From positions 434,001 to 498,000 of the forward strand of contig NZ_JBEPTK010000003.1 of assembly GCF_040549485.1 (NCBI RefSeq): DNA of 64,000 nucleotides, given 5' to 3'. Shown piece by piece: positions 22,624-31,096 of the stretch. The position numbers and the translations under genes were made by a program. The notes under the pieces are model-generated. The model searched no databases and was not told where the DNA came from. It worked only from the letters and a program-made list of their open reading frames with translations. The stretch's first letter is position 1; the number at the start of each line of letters is the position of its first letter. Source of the stretch: Constrictibacter sp. MBR-5 (GTDB taxonomy: Bacteria > Pseudomonadota > Alphaproteobacteria > JAJUGE01).

Positions 22624-24105
22624 ATGAAGACCTATCAGCTGTTCATCGACGGCGCCTATGTCGACCCGGTCGGCAAGGAATGGTTCGACAGCGTCGACCC
22701 CTACAAGGGCGAGGTCTGGGCGCGCATCCCGCGCGCGACCGACAAGGACGTTGACCTGGCGGTCAAGGCCGCCGCGCGCGCCTTCCGCGAGGGCGCCTGG
22801 CCGGCGCTCACCGCCTCCGCCCGCGGCAAGCTGATGCGCCGGCTGGGCGATCTCGTCGTGCAGCATGCCGAGCGCCTCGCCGAGGTCGAGGTGCGCGACA
22901 ACGGCAAGCTCTATTCCGAGATGCTCGGCCAGCTGAAATACCACCCGGAATGGTGGTGGTATTACGGCGGCCTCGCCGACAAGCTCGAGGGCGCGGTGGT
23001 TCCCATCGACAAGCCCGACATGTTCGCCTTCACCCGGCACGAGCCGGTCGGCGTCGTCGCCTGCCTGACGGCCTGGAACTCGCCGCTGCTCTTCGTCGCC
23101 TTCAAGTGCGCGGCGGCCCTCGCCGCCGGCTGCACCGTGGTGGTCAAGCCGTCCGAGTTCGCCTCGGCCAGCACGCTCGAATTCGCCGCGCTGACGAAGG
23201 AGGCGGGCTTCCCCGACGGCGTGTTCAACGTCGTTGCCGGATATGGCCAGGAGGCGGGCAACGCCCTCGTCGTCCACCCCGACGTTGCCAAGGTCGCCTT
23301 CACCGGCTCCGACACGACCGGCGCCCAGATCTACGCCACCGCCGCGCGCAGCATGAAGCGCGTGTCGCTGGAATTGGGCGGCAAGTCGCCGAACATCGTC
23401 TTCGACGACTGCGACATGACGGCGGCCGTGTCCGGCGCGGTGTCGGGCATCTTCGCCGCCACCGGCCAGACCTGCATCGCGGGCTCGCGCCTGCTGGTGC
23501 AGAATTCGATCCGCGAACAGTTCGTCGAGAAGCTGCTGGAGGTGGCGCGCTCCGCCAGGATCGGCGACCCGATGGATGCCGCCACCAACATCGGCCCGGT
23601 GACGACGCCGGCGCAGTATCAGAAGGTGCTGCGCTACATCGACATCGCCCGGTCCGAGGGCGCCCGCTGCGTGCTCGGTGGCCAGCCGGCCAGCGGCGAG
23701 GGCATCCGCGGCGGCCAGTTCGTCGAGCCGACCGTCTTCGTCGACGTGACGAACGAGATGCAGATCGCGCGCGAGGAGGTGTTCGGGCCGGTGCTGTCGG
23801 TCATCGGCTTCGAGGACGAGGCTGAGGCTGTGCGGATCGCCAACGACACGATCTACGGCCTCGCCGCCGGCGTGTGGACCCGCGACATCGGCCGGGCGGT
23901 GCGCCTGTCGAAGGCGCTGCGGGCCGGCACGGTGTGGGTGAACACCTACCGCGCGATCAGCTACATGATGCCTTTCGGCGGTATGAAATATTCCGGCCTC
24001 GGCCGCGAGAACGGCATGGAGTCGATCCGCGAGTTCCTGGAGACCAAGAGCGTGTGGATCTCCACGTCCCAGGACGCCCCCGCCAACCCCTTCGTCATGC
24101 GCTGA
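22624..24105 (+). CDS. NAD(P)-dependent aldehyde dehydrogenase
   Basis: 493 residues, normal length for the family. Catalytic Cys284 lies in TGQTCIAGSR and the general base Glu in LELGGKSPNIVF (about residue 250); AFTGSDTTGAQ forms the cofactor loop. The C-terminal PFGGMKYSGLGRENG is intact. The substrate is not predictable; betaine-, carnitine- and aromatic-aldehyde-type members share these motifs. Position after a thiolase pair suggests a role in aldehyde intermediates of the same pathway (inference). Confidence 0.92.
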   Translation: MKTYQLFIDGAYVDPVGKEWFDSVDPYKGEVWARIPRATDKDVDLAVKAAARAFREGAWPALTASARGKLMRRLGDLVVQHAERLAEVEVRDNGKLYSEMLGQLKYHPEWWWYYGGLADKLEGAVVPIDKPDMFAFTRHEPVGVVACLTAWNSPLLFVAFKCAAALAAGCTVVVKPSEFASASTLEFAALTKEAGFPDGVFNVVAGYGQEAGNALVVHPDVAKVAFTGSDTTGAQIYATAARSMKRVSLELGGKSPNIVFDDCDMTAAVSGAVSGIFAATGQTCIAGSRLLVQNSIREQFVEKLLEVARSARIGDPMDAATNIGPVTTPAQYQKVLRYIDIARSEGARCVLGGQPASGEGIRGGQFVEPTVFVDVTNEMQIAREEVFGPVLSVIGFEDEAEAVRIANDTIYGLAAGVWTRDIGRAVRLSKALRAGTVWVNTYRAISYMMPFGGMKYSGLGRENGMESIREFLETKSVWISTSQDAPANPFVMR

Positions 24106-24207
24106 AGACGAGCCGGGGCCGCCTTCCCGTGGCCCCGGCCAACCCTGCTGCAAACCGGTCCCGAATATGCTACCCGTCACCTACGGACCGGTCCCACACC
24201 ATCCCCG

Positions 24208-24284
24208 GCGCCCGTAGCTCAGTAGGATAGAGCACAGGATTCCTAATCCTGGGGTCGCAGGTTCGAATCCTGCCGGGCGCACCA
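24208..24284 (+). tRNA. tRNA-Arg (CCT)
   Basis: A complete 77-nt cloverleaf. Acceptor stem GCGCCCG pairs with CGGGCGC, the D arm contains GCTC-AGTAGGATA-GAGC, and the anticodon stem CAGGA/TCCTG closes the loop TTCCTAA, giving anticodon CCT. The T arm is GCAGG-TTCGAAT-CCTGC, followed by an encoded ACCA end. It reads AGG codons, which are rare in such GC-rich genomes. A transposase remnant abuts its 3' end. Confidence 0.95.
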
Positions 24285-24289
24285 GTTTC

Positions 24290-24366
24290 TCAATTCGTGG
24301 CGAACGCCTGATGGGGGCGCTCCTGGTGGAACGCCTCAAGGAAATCGTCGAAGCGCGCGCGCCTGA
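24290..24366 (-). pseudogene. Transposase/integrase-core C-terminal remnant
   Basis: Immediately after the tRNA, the minus strand reads a 25-residue tail with FDDFLEAFHQERPHQAF followed by TGA. This pattern is typical of the C-terminus of DDE transposases of the IS3/IS481 groups (the NxERPHQAL-type motif). Nothing upstream in the frame continues the gene, so only a scar of an insertion sequence remains, next to a tRNA 3' end. Confidence 0.55.
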
Positions 24367-24569
24367 AAGCGATTGACCGACGGTCGGGGGCGGGCAGTCC
24401 GGCCCGGTCGCTCCGTCGCTCGTGTTCGCCTTCGAAATCCGACGCAGGCGGCCTGTGCGGGAGAAGCTGTTCGCCGGCTCAGGTTCGACGCGGGATGGAG
24501 AATGAGGGGCCGCGGGTTACGATCGCGTGACCCGCTGTCCGGGCTGCGCCGCGGCGGCGCGCTCGGTTT
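24367..24569. other. Gene-free spacer
   Basis: About 200 nt between the transposase scar and the TRAP permease 3' end. No gene, RNA or clear hairpin is seen; short frames here look accidental. Confidence 0.4.
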
Positions 24570-25862
24570 TCAGCCGAGCGGCATGAGCAGGTTCGGCAGC
24601 CACGTCGACAGGCCGGGGATCAGGGTCAGCAGCAGCAGGGTGACGACCATGGTCAGGAAGATCGGCCACATGTAGCGCCAGAAGGACTGGACCGAGATGC
24701 CGGCGATGCGGCAGAGCAGGAACATGGTCAGGCCGTAGGGCGGCGTCACCAGGCCGATCATCAGGTTGAACACCGTGATCACGCCGAAATGCACCGGATC
24801 GATGCCCAGCTGCTCGACCGCCGGCATGATCAGCGGCACGAACACCAGGATGATGGGCACGGAATCCAGCATGCAGCCCATCAGCAGGTAGAGCAGGTTG
24901 ATGCCCAGCAGGAACAGCACCGGGTCGTCCGTGACGCCCTTCACCCACTCGGCCACGCCGTCGGCGGCGCCGTAGAGCGTCAGCACCTGCCCGAAGAGGG
25001 ACGCCGCGGCGATCAGGATGAAGACCGAGCCGATGGTGCGCAGGGCGGCGAGCGACTGCCGCGCCATGGCGGGCAGGGTCAACTCGCGATAGATCAGGCC
25101 GCCGATGACGACGACCGCGATGACGCCCAGCATCGCCGCTTCGGTCGGCGTGGCGTAACCGGCGCGCATCGACCCCAGCACGACGAAGGGGATGAACAGC
25201 ACCGGCAGGCTGACGACGGTCAGGCGCGCCCGCTCGCGGTACGGCACCTTCGCCTCGCGCGGATAGTCGCGCCGACGCGCCACGACATAGGCCTGCACCA
25301 TCATCAGCAGGCCGAGCAGCAGGCCGGGAACGGCACCGCCCAGGAACAGTCGGCCGACCGATTCCTCGGTCGCCGCCGCGAACAGGATGAAGGCGATCGA
25401 CGGCGGAATCAGCGGCGCGATCATCGCGGCACCCGCCACCACCGCCGCGGCGTAGGCGCGTGGATAGCCCGCCTTGTCCATCGCCGGGATCAGCAGCTTG
25501 CCAGTCGCCGCGGCGTCGGCCAGGTCGGACCCCGACATGCCGGCCATGACGATGTTGGTCAGCACGGTGACGTGGGCGAACCCGCCGTGGATGTGCCCGA
25601 CGAAGGCGCGCGCCACGTTGACCAGCCGGATCGTCACGCCGCTGACCAGCGCCAGGTCGCCCAGCAGGATGAAGAAGGGCACGGCCAGCAGCACGAAGTG
25701 GTTCACGCCCTGCCACATCGCGGTCGGCAGCGTCTCGATCTGGATGGCGTTGGGCGACAGCAGCAGGCCGGTGAGCGAAGCGACGATCAGGACGATCGCC
25801 ACCGGCACGCGCAGGAACAGCAGGGAGAAGAAGGTGATGCAGACGACGAGAAGCGGATCCAT
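24570..25862 (-). CDS. dctM: TRAP transporter large permease (DctM-like)
   Basis: 430 residues with about 12 hydrophobic helices and family blocks VPFFILLGDLALVSG, NIVMAGMSGSDLADAAATGK, PLIPPSIAFILFAAATEES and PTEAAMLGVIAVVVIG. The large subunit forms the Na+-coupled elevator pathway of a TRAP system. Its start lies 2 nt after the DctQ stop. The matching solute-binding protein is encoded 1.5 kb upstream, beyond a hydrolase gene. Confidence 0.93.
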   Translation of the reverse strand: MDPLLVVCITFFSLLFLRVPVAIVLIVASLTGLLLSPNAIQIETLPTAMWQGVNHFVLLAVPFFILLGDLALVSGVTIRLVNVARAFVGHIHGGFAHVTVLTNIVMAGMSGSDLADAAATGKLLIPAMDKAGYPRAYAAAVVAGAAMIAPLIPPSIAFILFAAATEESVGRLFLGGAVPGLLLGLLMMVQAYVVARRRDYPREAKVPYRERARLTVVSLPVLFIPFVVLGSMRAGYATPTEAAMLGVIAVVVIGGLIYRELTLPAMARQSLAALRTIGSVFILIAAASLFGQVLTLYGAADGVAEWVKGVTDDPVLFLLGINLLYLLMGCMLDSVPIILVFVPLIMPAVEQLGIDPVHFGVITVFNLMIGLVTPPYGLTMFLLCRIAGISVQSFWRYMWPIFLTMVVTLLLLTLIPGLSTWLPNLLMPLG

Positions 25863-25864
25863 GC

Positions 25865-26482
25865 TCAGACTGCCGCCTCCTGTTCGCCTTCGGCCTCGGA
25901 GTCGACCCGTTGCCCGGTGGCGTAGCGCCAGGCCAGGAACAGGGTGTGCACGATGAACAGCGCCCCGCCGACCGGCACCGGATAGGCGAAGGCGGAGAGC
26001 GGCAGGTTCAGCGACGGCGTCGCCATGATGTTCAGCGACTGGGCCGTCTGCCAGCCGTACCAGACGACCGGCGCCATCGCCGCCACGGTCACCAGCTGGA
26101 TCAGCACCATGCCAATCCGCCGTGCTGCGGCGGGCAGGCGGTCGAACAGGATCGAGACCGCGATGTGGTCGCCGGAGCGCTGGATCACGGCCGCACCCCA
26201 GAAGGCGGTCCACACCAGCAGCAGCCGGCCCAGTTCCTCGGTCCAGGGAAAGTCGAACTCGCCGCCGATATAGCGCACCAGGACCTGCATACCCGCGGCG
26301 CAGACCATCGCCGTCAGCAGGTAGAGCCCGATCGCGTTCTCGATCAGCCTGATCGCGTCGAACCGGCCGCCGCGGGTGCGGAAGTCGTCGCGGATGCTCC
26401 ACAGCAGCACTGCGGTGACGGGAAGCATGATCCCGGAGAAGACGAGAAACCCCAGGGGTATCTCGTACATGCCCCAATACAT
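25865..26482 (-). CDS. dctQ: TRAP transporter small permease (DctQ-like)
   Basis: 205 residues. A first hydrophobic segment is not usual for DctQ (MYWGMYEIPLGFLVFSGIML). It is followed by the canonical four-helix body with FDFPWTEELGRLLLVWTAFWGAA, the family signature around residues 75-97. Acidic C-terminal tail (EAEGEQEAAV). The extra N-terminal helix makes it longer than the usual 160-180 residues. Forms the membrane complex with DctM. Confidence 0.88.
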   Translation of the reverse strand: MYWGMYEIPLGFLVFSGIMLPVTAVLLWSIRDDFRTRGGRFDAIRLIENAIGLYLLTAMVCAAGMQVLVRYIGGEFDFPWTEELGRLLLVWTAFWGAAVIQRSGDHIAVSILFDRLPAAARRIGMVLIQLVTVAAMAPVVWYGWQTAQSLNIMATPSLNLPLSAFAYPVPVGGALFIVHTLFLAWRYATGQRVDSEAEGEQEAAV

Positions 26483-26500
26483 GGCGTGCCTTTCGGGCTG

Positions 26501-27346
26501 TTACGGTCCCGCCGACCAGCCGCCCCAGCGGCCGGCGTCGACAGCGGCCAGGAAGTCGGCGAACAGCGCGTTGGTCGCCGCCGGCTCCTCCAGGTTCAGC
26601 GTGTGTCCGCACATCGGCAGCACGGCGAGGCCGGCGTGGGGGGCGGTGTCGCGGATGAAGCGGCTCGCCTCGAAGGCGGGCACGTCCTGGTCGCCGACCA
26701 CCACCAGCACCGGCATGCGCAGGGCGGCGATCGCCTCGCCCAGGTCGGTGACGGGCAGGCGGCGTGACAGGGCGTTGCGCACCATGTGCGCCGCGCCCAC
26801 CGGATCGAGCGTGCGCATCGTCGCGACGAACTGCGCCCACCCCTTCGGATCCTTGTCGCGGAAGACCGTGCGCTGCGCGGCGTGCTCGACGTTGGCGACG
26901 ATGCCCTCGGCGCCCATGGCGTCGATGTCGTCGGCCATCTTCGCGGCTCCGGCCAGCCAGTTCGCCCGGTCGGACGTGCCGGCGCCGGCGCCGCAGACGA
27001 TCAGGCTCTTCGCCCGGTGGGCGTGTGCGATGCCGAAATTCAGGACCAGGTTGCCGCCCGTCGCGATGCCGCCGACGTGCGGCCGCTCCAGCCCGAGCGC
27101 GTCGAGCAGGCCGAGCAGGTCGGCCACCAGCCGGTCGTGGCCGTAGTCGGCCTCGTCCGGCGGCACGTCGGACGGCGGATAGCCGCGATAGTTCCAGCGC
27201 ACGATGCGGTGGCGGCGGGCGAGGGCACGCACCTGAGGCTCCCAGGCGCGCATGTCCCCGGCGAACTCGTGGCAGAGGACGAGCGGCGAGCCTTCGCCGA
27301 CATCCTCGTACCAGAGACGCACGCCGTCGACGGTGACGAACGGCAT
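26501..27346 (-). CDS. Alpha/beta hydrolase-fold protein lacking the nucleophile Ser
   Basis: 281 residues with a normal alpha/beta hydrolase layout: the HEFAGD oxyanion region at residues 26-31, the acid residue in VVVGDQDVP, and the His in CGHTLNLEEP. The nucleophile elbow, usually G-x-S-x-G, reads GIATGG, so Ser is replaced by Ala. A paralogue at 44613-45494 keeps GLSMGG. It is therefore either a non-hydrolytic member or uses another residue. Located inside the TRAP operon between DctQ and the binding protein. Confidence 0.85.
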   Translation of the reverse strand: MPFVTVDGVRLWYEDVGEGSPLVLCHEFAGDMRAWEPQVRALARRHRIVRWNYRGYPPSDVPPDEADYGHDRLVADLLGLLDALGLERPHVGGIATGGNLVLNFGIAHAHRAKSLIVCGAGAGTSDRANWLAGAAKMADDIDAMGAEGIVANVEHAAQRTVFRDKDPKGWAQFVATMRTLDPVGAAHMVRNALSRRLPVTDLGEAIAALRMPVLVVVGDQDVPAFEASRFIRDTAPHAGLAVLPMCGHTLNLEEPAATNALFADFLAAVDAGRWGGWSAGP

Positions 27347-27380
27347 GGCGGCGGCCTCCGCCCCGCTACGTGCCGGCCGC

Positions 27381-28385
27381 CTATTTCTGCGCCTCTTCGA
27401 CCTCCTGCATCAGCTCGGGGCCGACGATGGTGGTGAAATAGTCGCGCACCGGCTTGGTGGCGGCGCGGAAGGCGGCGAGGTCGGGCCGGCTGATGTGCAC
27501 GCCGCTCTTCTCCATCTTGGCGATGGCGTCGGCGTTGGCGTCAGCGCTCTTCTGGTTCAGCAACGCGCCCGCAGCCTTGGCGCCCGCGACGATGGCCTTC
27601 TGCGCGTCCGGGGTCATCGCGTTGAACTTCTTCAGGTTCATGACGTAGACGGTCGCCGTGTAGATGTGGTTGACCACGGCGAGTTCCTTGCCGACCTCGT
27701 AGAGCTTGGAATCGTCCATGCCGTGATAGTTGGTCTCGACGCCGTCGATCGTCTTCTGCTGCAGGCCGGTATAGACCTCGGGCCACGCCATCGGCACGGC
27801 GTTGGCGCCGTAGGCGCGGACCGTGCGGACGTAGAGCGGGTTCTCGATCACGCGGATCTTCAGGCCCTTCAGGTCTTCCGGCTTCTCGATCTTCGGACCG
27901 TTCAGCAGGATGCCGCGGTCGCCCCAGATCCCGAAGGCCAGCCCCTTCATGCCCTTCGCCTCCAGGCTGGCCAGCATCTTCTCGCCGACCGGCCCGTTCA
28001 GCACCTTCCAGCCGGTCGGTCCGTCCTTCCAGATGTAGGGCAGCTCGGTCAGGCTGAAGGAGGGCTCGATCGCCGCGACGATGCCGGAACCGAGCATCGC
28101 CATGTCGAGGCTGCCCAGGCGCACCTGCGACAGCATCTCCAGTTCGCCGCCCAGCTGCGCGCCGGGGAAGATGTCCACGGTGACGGCCCCCTTGGTCTGG
28201 TCCTTCACCGTCGTGCCGAGCAGGGTGGATGCCTGCCCGGTCGGCGTCGTGATCGACTGCACATGCCCGATGCGCAGTTTGATCTCCTGTGCATGTGCGG
28301 TGGACAGTGCGCCGCCGGAGAGGGCCGCACCGGACAGCATCGTCGCGGTCAGCGCCAGCGCGCCGAGCCATTTGGTCATACGCAT
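27381..28385 (-). CDS. dctP: TRAP transporter solute-binding protein (DctP-like)
   Basis: 334 residues with a signal peptide (hydrophobic core to AHAQ, about residue 32) and the DctP fold. Typical elements are the LKGLKIRVIENPLYVRTVRA segment (carrying the Arg that contacts the ligand's carboxylate), GANAVPMAWPEVYTGLQQ and TIDGVETNYHG. It captures an organic acid-type ligand in the periplasm for DctQM. Expression order is binding protein, hydrolase, DctQ, DctM, all on the minus strand. Confidence 0.93.
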   Translation of the reverse strand: MRMTKWLGALALTATMLSGAALSGGALSTAHAQEIKLRIGHVQSITTPTGQASTLLGTTVKDQTKGAVTVDIFPGAQLGGELEMLSQVRLGSLDMAMLGSGIVAAIEPSFSLTELPYIWKDGPTGWKVLNGPVGEKMLASLEAKGMKGLAFGIWGDRGILLNGPKIEKPEDLKGLKIRVIENPLYVRTVRAYGANAVPMAWPEVYTGLQQKTIDGVETNYHGMDDSKLYEVGKELAVVNHIYTATVYVMNLKKFNAMTPDAQKAIVAGAKAAGALLNQKSADANADAIAKMEKSGVHISRPDLAAFRAATKPVRDYFTTIVGPELMQEVEEAQK

Positions 28386-28562
28386 GGAATGAAGCCCCTG
28401 CTCTTCGATTGTCCGCCGGCGGTTTCCCGCGATCGCGGCGGCAGCGCGGCGGCGACGCCACCCGTTCTCCTGCGCCATCGAAGCAAGGGACATGCCATGG
28501 TAGGCGGCCCGGCGCTTGCAATGCGGCCACGTCCCCTGACCGTGCAACGCCCGAGGCACCCC

Positions 28563-29552
28563 ATGCAGATCATCCCGACCGGCACCGACCTGCCGCCGTC
28601 GGCGCCGCTTACCGGTCCCGCCGTCTGGGCCGCGGCCGATGTCGGGCGCGGCGACTGGCTGAAGCCGATCCCGCCCGCGTGCCTGGCCGAGATCGACCGC
28701 TTCGTCGCCACCCTGCGCCGCAACCCGATGCGCATCGAACTGCTGGGGCAGGAGGACTATGCGCTCGACGCCTGCCGCGAATTCATGGCGGGCACGGTGC
28801 GCGGCACGCTGGACGACGGCGTCGGCTTCGCCGTGCTCGACCGGCTGCCCGTCGATCGCTACTCCAAGGAGGAGATGAAGGCGGTCTACTGGGTGCTCTC
28901 GTCGATGCTGGCGCGGCCGGTGGCGCAGTCCTTCGACGGCCGGCTGCTTTACGACGTGCGCGACATCGGCGTGAAGATGGACACGCGGGTGCGCGGCGAC
29001 CTGACCAACCAGGACCTGTCCTGGCACACCGACTACGGCTTCAACTTTCCGCCGCCCACTATCGGCCTGCTGGTCCTGCGCACGGCGCAGTCGGGCGGCC
29101 TCAGTTCGGTCTCCAGCTTCCTGACGGCGCACGAGGAACTGGCGCGTGCGCGGCCGGATCTGCTGGCGCGGCTATACAAGCCGTTCGTCTGGAACCGCCA
29201 GGGCGAGCACCCGGAGGACGACCCGATCGTCCACCGCTATCCGGTCTTCTGGCGGCATGAAGGGCGGGTGAAGGCGCGCTTCGTGAAGTGGCTGCTCTAC
29301 AAGGGCTACGAACTGGTCGGCGAGGACTTCGACGCCCTCGGCCGCGAGGCGATCGAGACACTGTTCGACACGCTGAGCCTGCCGGGCCACCGCGTCGACT
29401 TCACGCTGGAGGCCGGCCAGATCCAGTTCCTCAACAACATGGCCGTCGCCCACTGCCGTACCGAGTATGTCGACTGGCCAGACGAGGATCGCCGTCGCCA
29501 CCTCGTGCGCATCTTTCTGCGCGACGGCGGCCTGCGCAGCTATATGGGCTGA
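28563..29552 (+). CDS. TauD/TfdA-family Fe(II)/2-oxoglutarate dioxygenase
   Basis: 329 residues. Iron-binding H155 and D157 are in WHTDYGF; the distal His is in NMAVAHCRTEY and the 2-oxoglutarate Arg in RHLVRIFLRD. The overall spacing resembles the clavaminate-synthase-like/TauD group. The enzyme would hydroxylate a small organic acid or amine, and lies divergent from the TRAP operon with a 180-nt shared upstream region, so substrate and regulation may be shared (inference). GAGG precedes ATG 28563. Confidence 0.87.
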   Translation: MQIIPTGTDLPPSAPLTGPAVWAAADVGRGDWLKPIPPACLAEIDRFVATLRRNPMRIELLGQEDYALDACREFMAGTVRGTLDDGVGFAVLDRLPVDRYSKEEMKAVYWVLSSMLARPVAQSFDGRLLYDVRDIGVKMDTRVRGDLTNQDLSWHTDYGFNFPPPTIGLLVLRTAQSGGLSSVSSFLTAHEELARARPDLLARLYKPFVWNRQGEHPEDDPIVHRYPVFWRHEGRVKARFVKWLLYKGYELVGEDFDALGREAIETLFDTLSLPGHRVDFTLEAGQIQFLNNMAVAHCRTEYVDWPDEDRRRHLVRIFLRDGGLRSYMG

Positions 29553-29620
29553 CGGCGGAGCAGGGCGCCGGACTGACCACCGGGCTTACTGGGACTGCCG
29601 AGCCGTCGCGCGTTCCGCGG

Positions 29621-29959
29621 TCAGTCCTGCAGGCAGCGGTTGACCCGTGGCGTGCACAGCTGGCCGCGCAGGATGTCTGTGGAGCGGCGCCAGTCGGCAC
29701 TGACGCCGCGGCCGTTCTGCAGCACGATGACCGTCTCGCACTCCTCGCCGCGGATCAGTTCCGCCGTGCCGGTCGGCAGTGCGCCCGTCGCGACGCGGCC
29801 CTTGTAGTACAGATACTCCAGCGAACCGACGCGGACCTCATGGTTGGGCGGCCCGGCGCAGGAGAGGATGCGCGCCTTGCTCATGTCGATGCTCGCACCG
29901 GCCTGGGCCGACCCCAGGCACAATCCCACGCTGACGAGGAATCCCAGTCTCCGGTTCAT
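29621..29959 (-). CDS. Small secreted protein with four cysteines
   Basis: 112 residues with a Sec signal peptide (cleavage near SAQA, residue 20). The mature part contains four cysteines (ILSCAG, EECET, QLCTP, NRCLQD), consistent with two disulphides in the periplasm. I do not recognise the family. It is convergent with the dioxygenase gene and followed on its 5' side by an AT-richer intergenic block. Confidence 0.6.
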   Translation of the reverse strand: MNRRLGFLVSVGLCLGSAQAGASIDMSKARILSCAGPPNHEVRVGSLEYLYYKGRVATGALPTGTAELIRGEECETVIVLQNGRGVSADWRRSTDILRGQLCTPRVNRCLQD

Positions 29960-30272
29960 GTGCTGTTCTTTCGTTGTCGGAAACCCCCGATGGCTTTCCC
30001 CGGCGGGCGCTGCAGGCCGCGAGGCGAAACATCGCCGCCGATCCGCAGATTAGTGCGGAGTACGATGGTAGTATTGGCGTAGCATTACTGTCGAGGCGAT
30101 ACCCGCCTTGCCTGTTTCATTACAGGATGGACCTCGGCTAGGCTATGCTTCAAAAGGATGACATCCGTCAGATTGGGGGCGCATTGGGAAAAGCCCGGTG
30201 TAGAATCGGCCGAACGGGCTAGCGAGAAAGACACGAACAACAGACAACAACAAAAAATTGGGGGGACGCGCC
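29960..30272. other. AT-richer intergenic block
   Basis: About 310 nt without a supported gene between two divergent transcription units. It is noticeably richer in A/T than its surroundings, ending in an A-run (CAACAACAAAAAATTGGGG), and probably holds promoters for both sides. I could not identify a convincing -35/-10 pair or RNA structure. Confidence 0.4.
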
Positions 30273-30455
30273 TTGTTCACCAGGACGACGCACGCTGCCG
30301 TCGAGAGCGACGGCTTCATCACGCTCTACCCGTTCCAGTCGGCGGCGTCCCCCGACGCGGGCGCCGGCGCCGCGGCGGAGAGCTCGCCGACGGTTCCGGA
30401 GCGGCCTCGCGAGGAGGGTGCCGCCGACCCGCCGGGCCGCCATCTCGGCGGCTGA
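30273..30455 (+). CDS. Possible small protein, 60 residues
   Basis: A short frame from TTG 30273 with a GGGGGG run upstream. The first 20 residues (FTRTTHAAVESDGFITLYPF) look protein-like, while the rest is Ala/Pro/Glu-rich low complexity. It follows an AT-rich promoter-like block, which is the main reason to list it. It could equally be a leader peptide or chance frame. Confidence 0.25.
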   Translation: MFTRTTHAAVESDGFITLYPFQSAASPDAGAGAAAESSPTVPERPREEGAADPPGRHLGG

Positions 30456-30630
30456 CCGGCGGCCATCCCGGACAGCCGCCCCTGCCACCTCCATCCCCTG
30501 GCACCTCCATCCCTGGCCACCTCCGCCCCTACCGCCGTTCCGCACCGCGCGCTAGGCTGTGCTCGAGAAGCCGAGCGATGACCCGGTGTGAAGAACGGCC
30601 CATGGAGGGGCCGGTCCAGTGGAGGAGCCC

Positions 30631-31041
30631 ATGGAGATCATTCGCGCCGCCGACCGTCCCACCCGGACCGCGCCGCCCGACCGTTTCACCGGCCAGGTCT
30701 GGCAGGACGAGGTGGTCGTCGGCGAGGCGCCGTCGCGCATGCGCGCGACCAGCGTGTCCTTCGCCCCTGGCGCGCGCACCGCGTGGCATGCGCATCCGCT
30801 GGGCCAGGTGCTGTGGGTCCTTTCCGGCATCGGCCGCTTCCAGGTAGAGGGCGGGCCGGTGCGGGCGCTCTATCCGGGCGACACGGTGCGCATACCTCCC
30901 GACGTGCGCCACTGGCACGGGGCGGCGCCCGACCGCCTCTTCGTCCACCTCGCCATGTCCGAGGTCGAGCCCGGCAGCGGCGGCACGCAATGGTTCGAGA
31001 AGGTCGGCGACGCCGACTATGCGGCGGCGCCGGCCGATTGA
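30631..31041 (+). CDS. Cupin domain protein
   Basis: 136 residues. Cupin motif 1 reads TAWHAHPLGQVLWVLSGIG (His, His, Gln in the usual metal positions), and motif 2 reads PGDTVRIPPDVRHWHGAAP. The first His pair and final His of the motifs are conserved, so a metal is likely. ATG 30631 has GGAGG 5 nt upstream. Relatives include cupins annotated as mandelonitrile-lyase-like; the real activity is unknown. Confidence 0.8.
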   Translation: MEIIRAADRPTRTAPPDRFTGQVWQDEVVVGEAPSRMRATSVSFAPGARTAWHAHPLGQVLWVLSGIGRFQVEGGPVRALYPGDTVRIPPDVRHWHGAAPDRLFVHLAMSEVEPGSGGTQWFEKVGDADYAAAPAD

Positions 31042-31096
31042 GACCGGGCGCGTACGGCTGCATGGCGCCGGTCGGGCGTCCGGACCCTGAAGAGCC

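Noticed and set aside
24311-24376. Short plus-strand peptide frame (MGALLVERLKEIVEARAPESD)
   Set aside because: The minus strand gives a clear transposase C-terminal motif, so this frame is probably its shadow.
30060-30160. Specific sigma70 promoter in the AT-rich block
   Set aside because: No -35/-10 pair with acceptable spacing could be found by eye.
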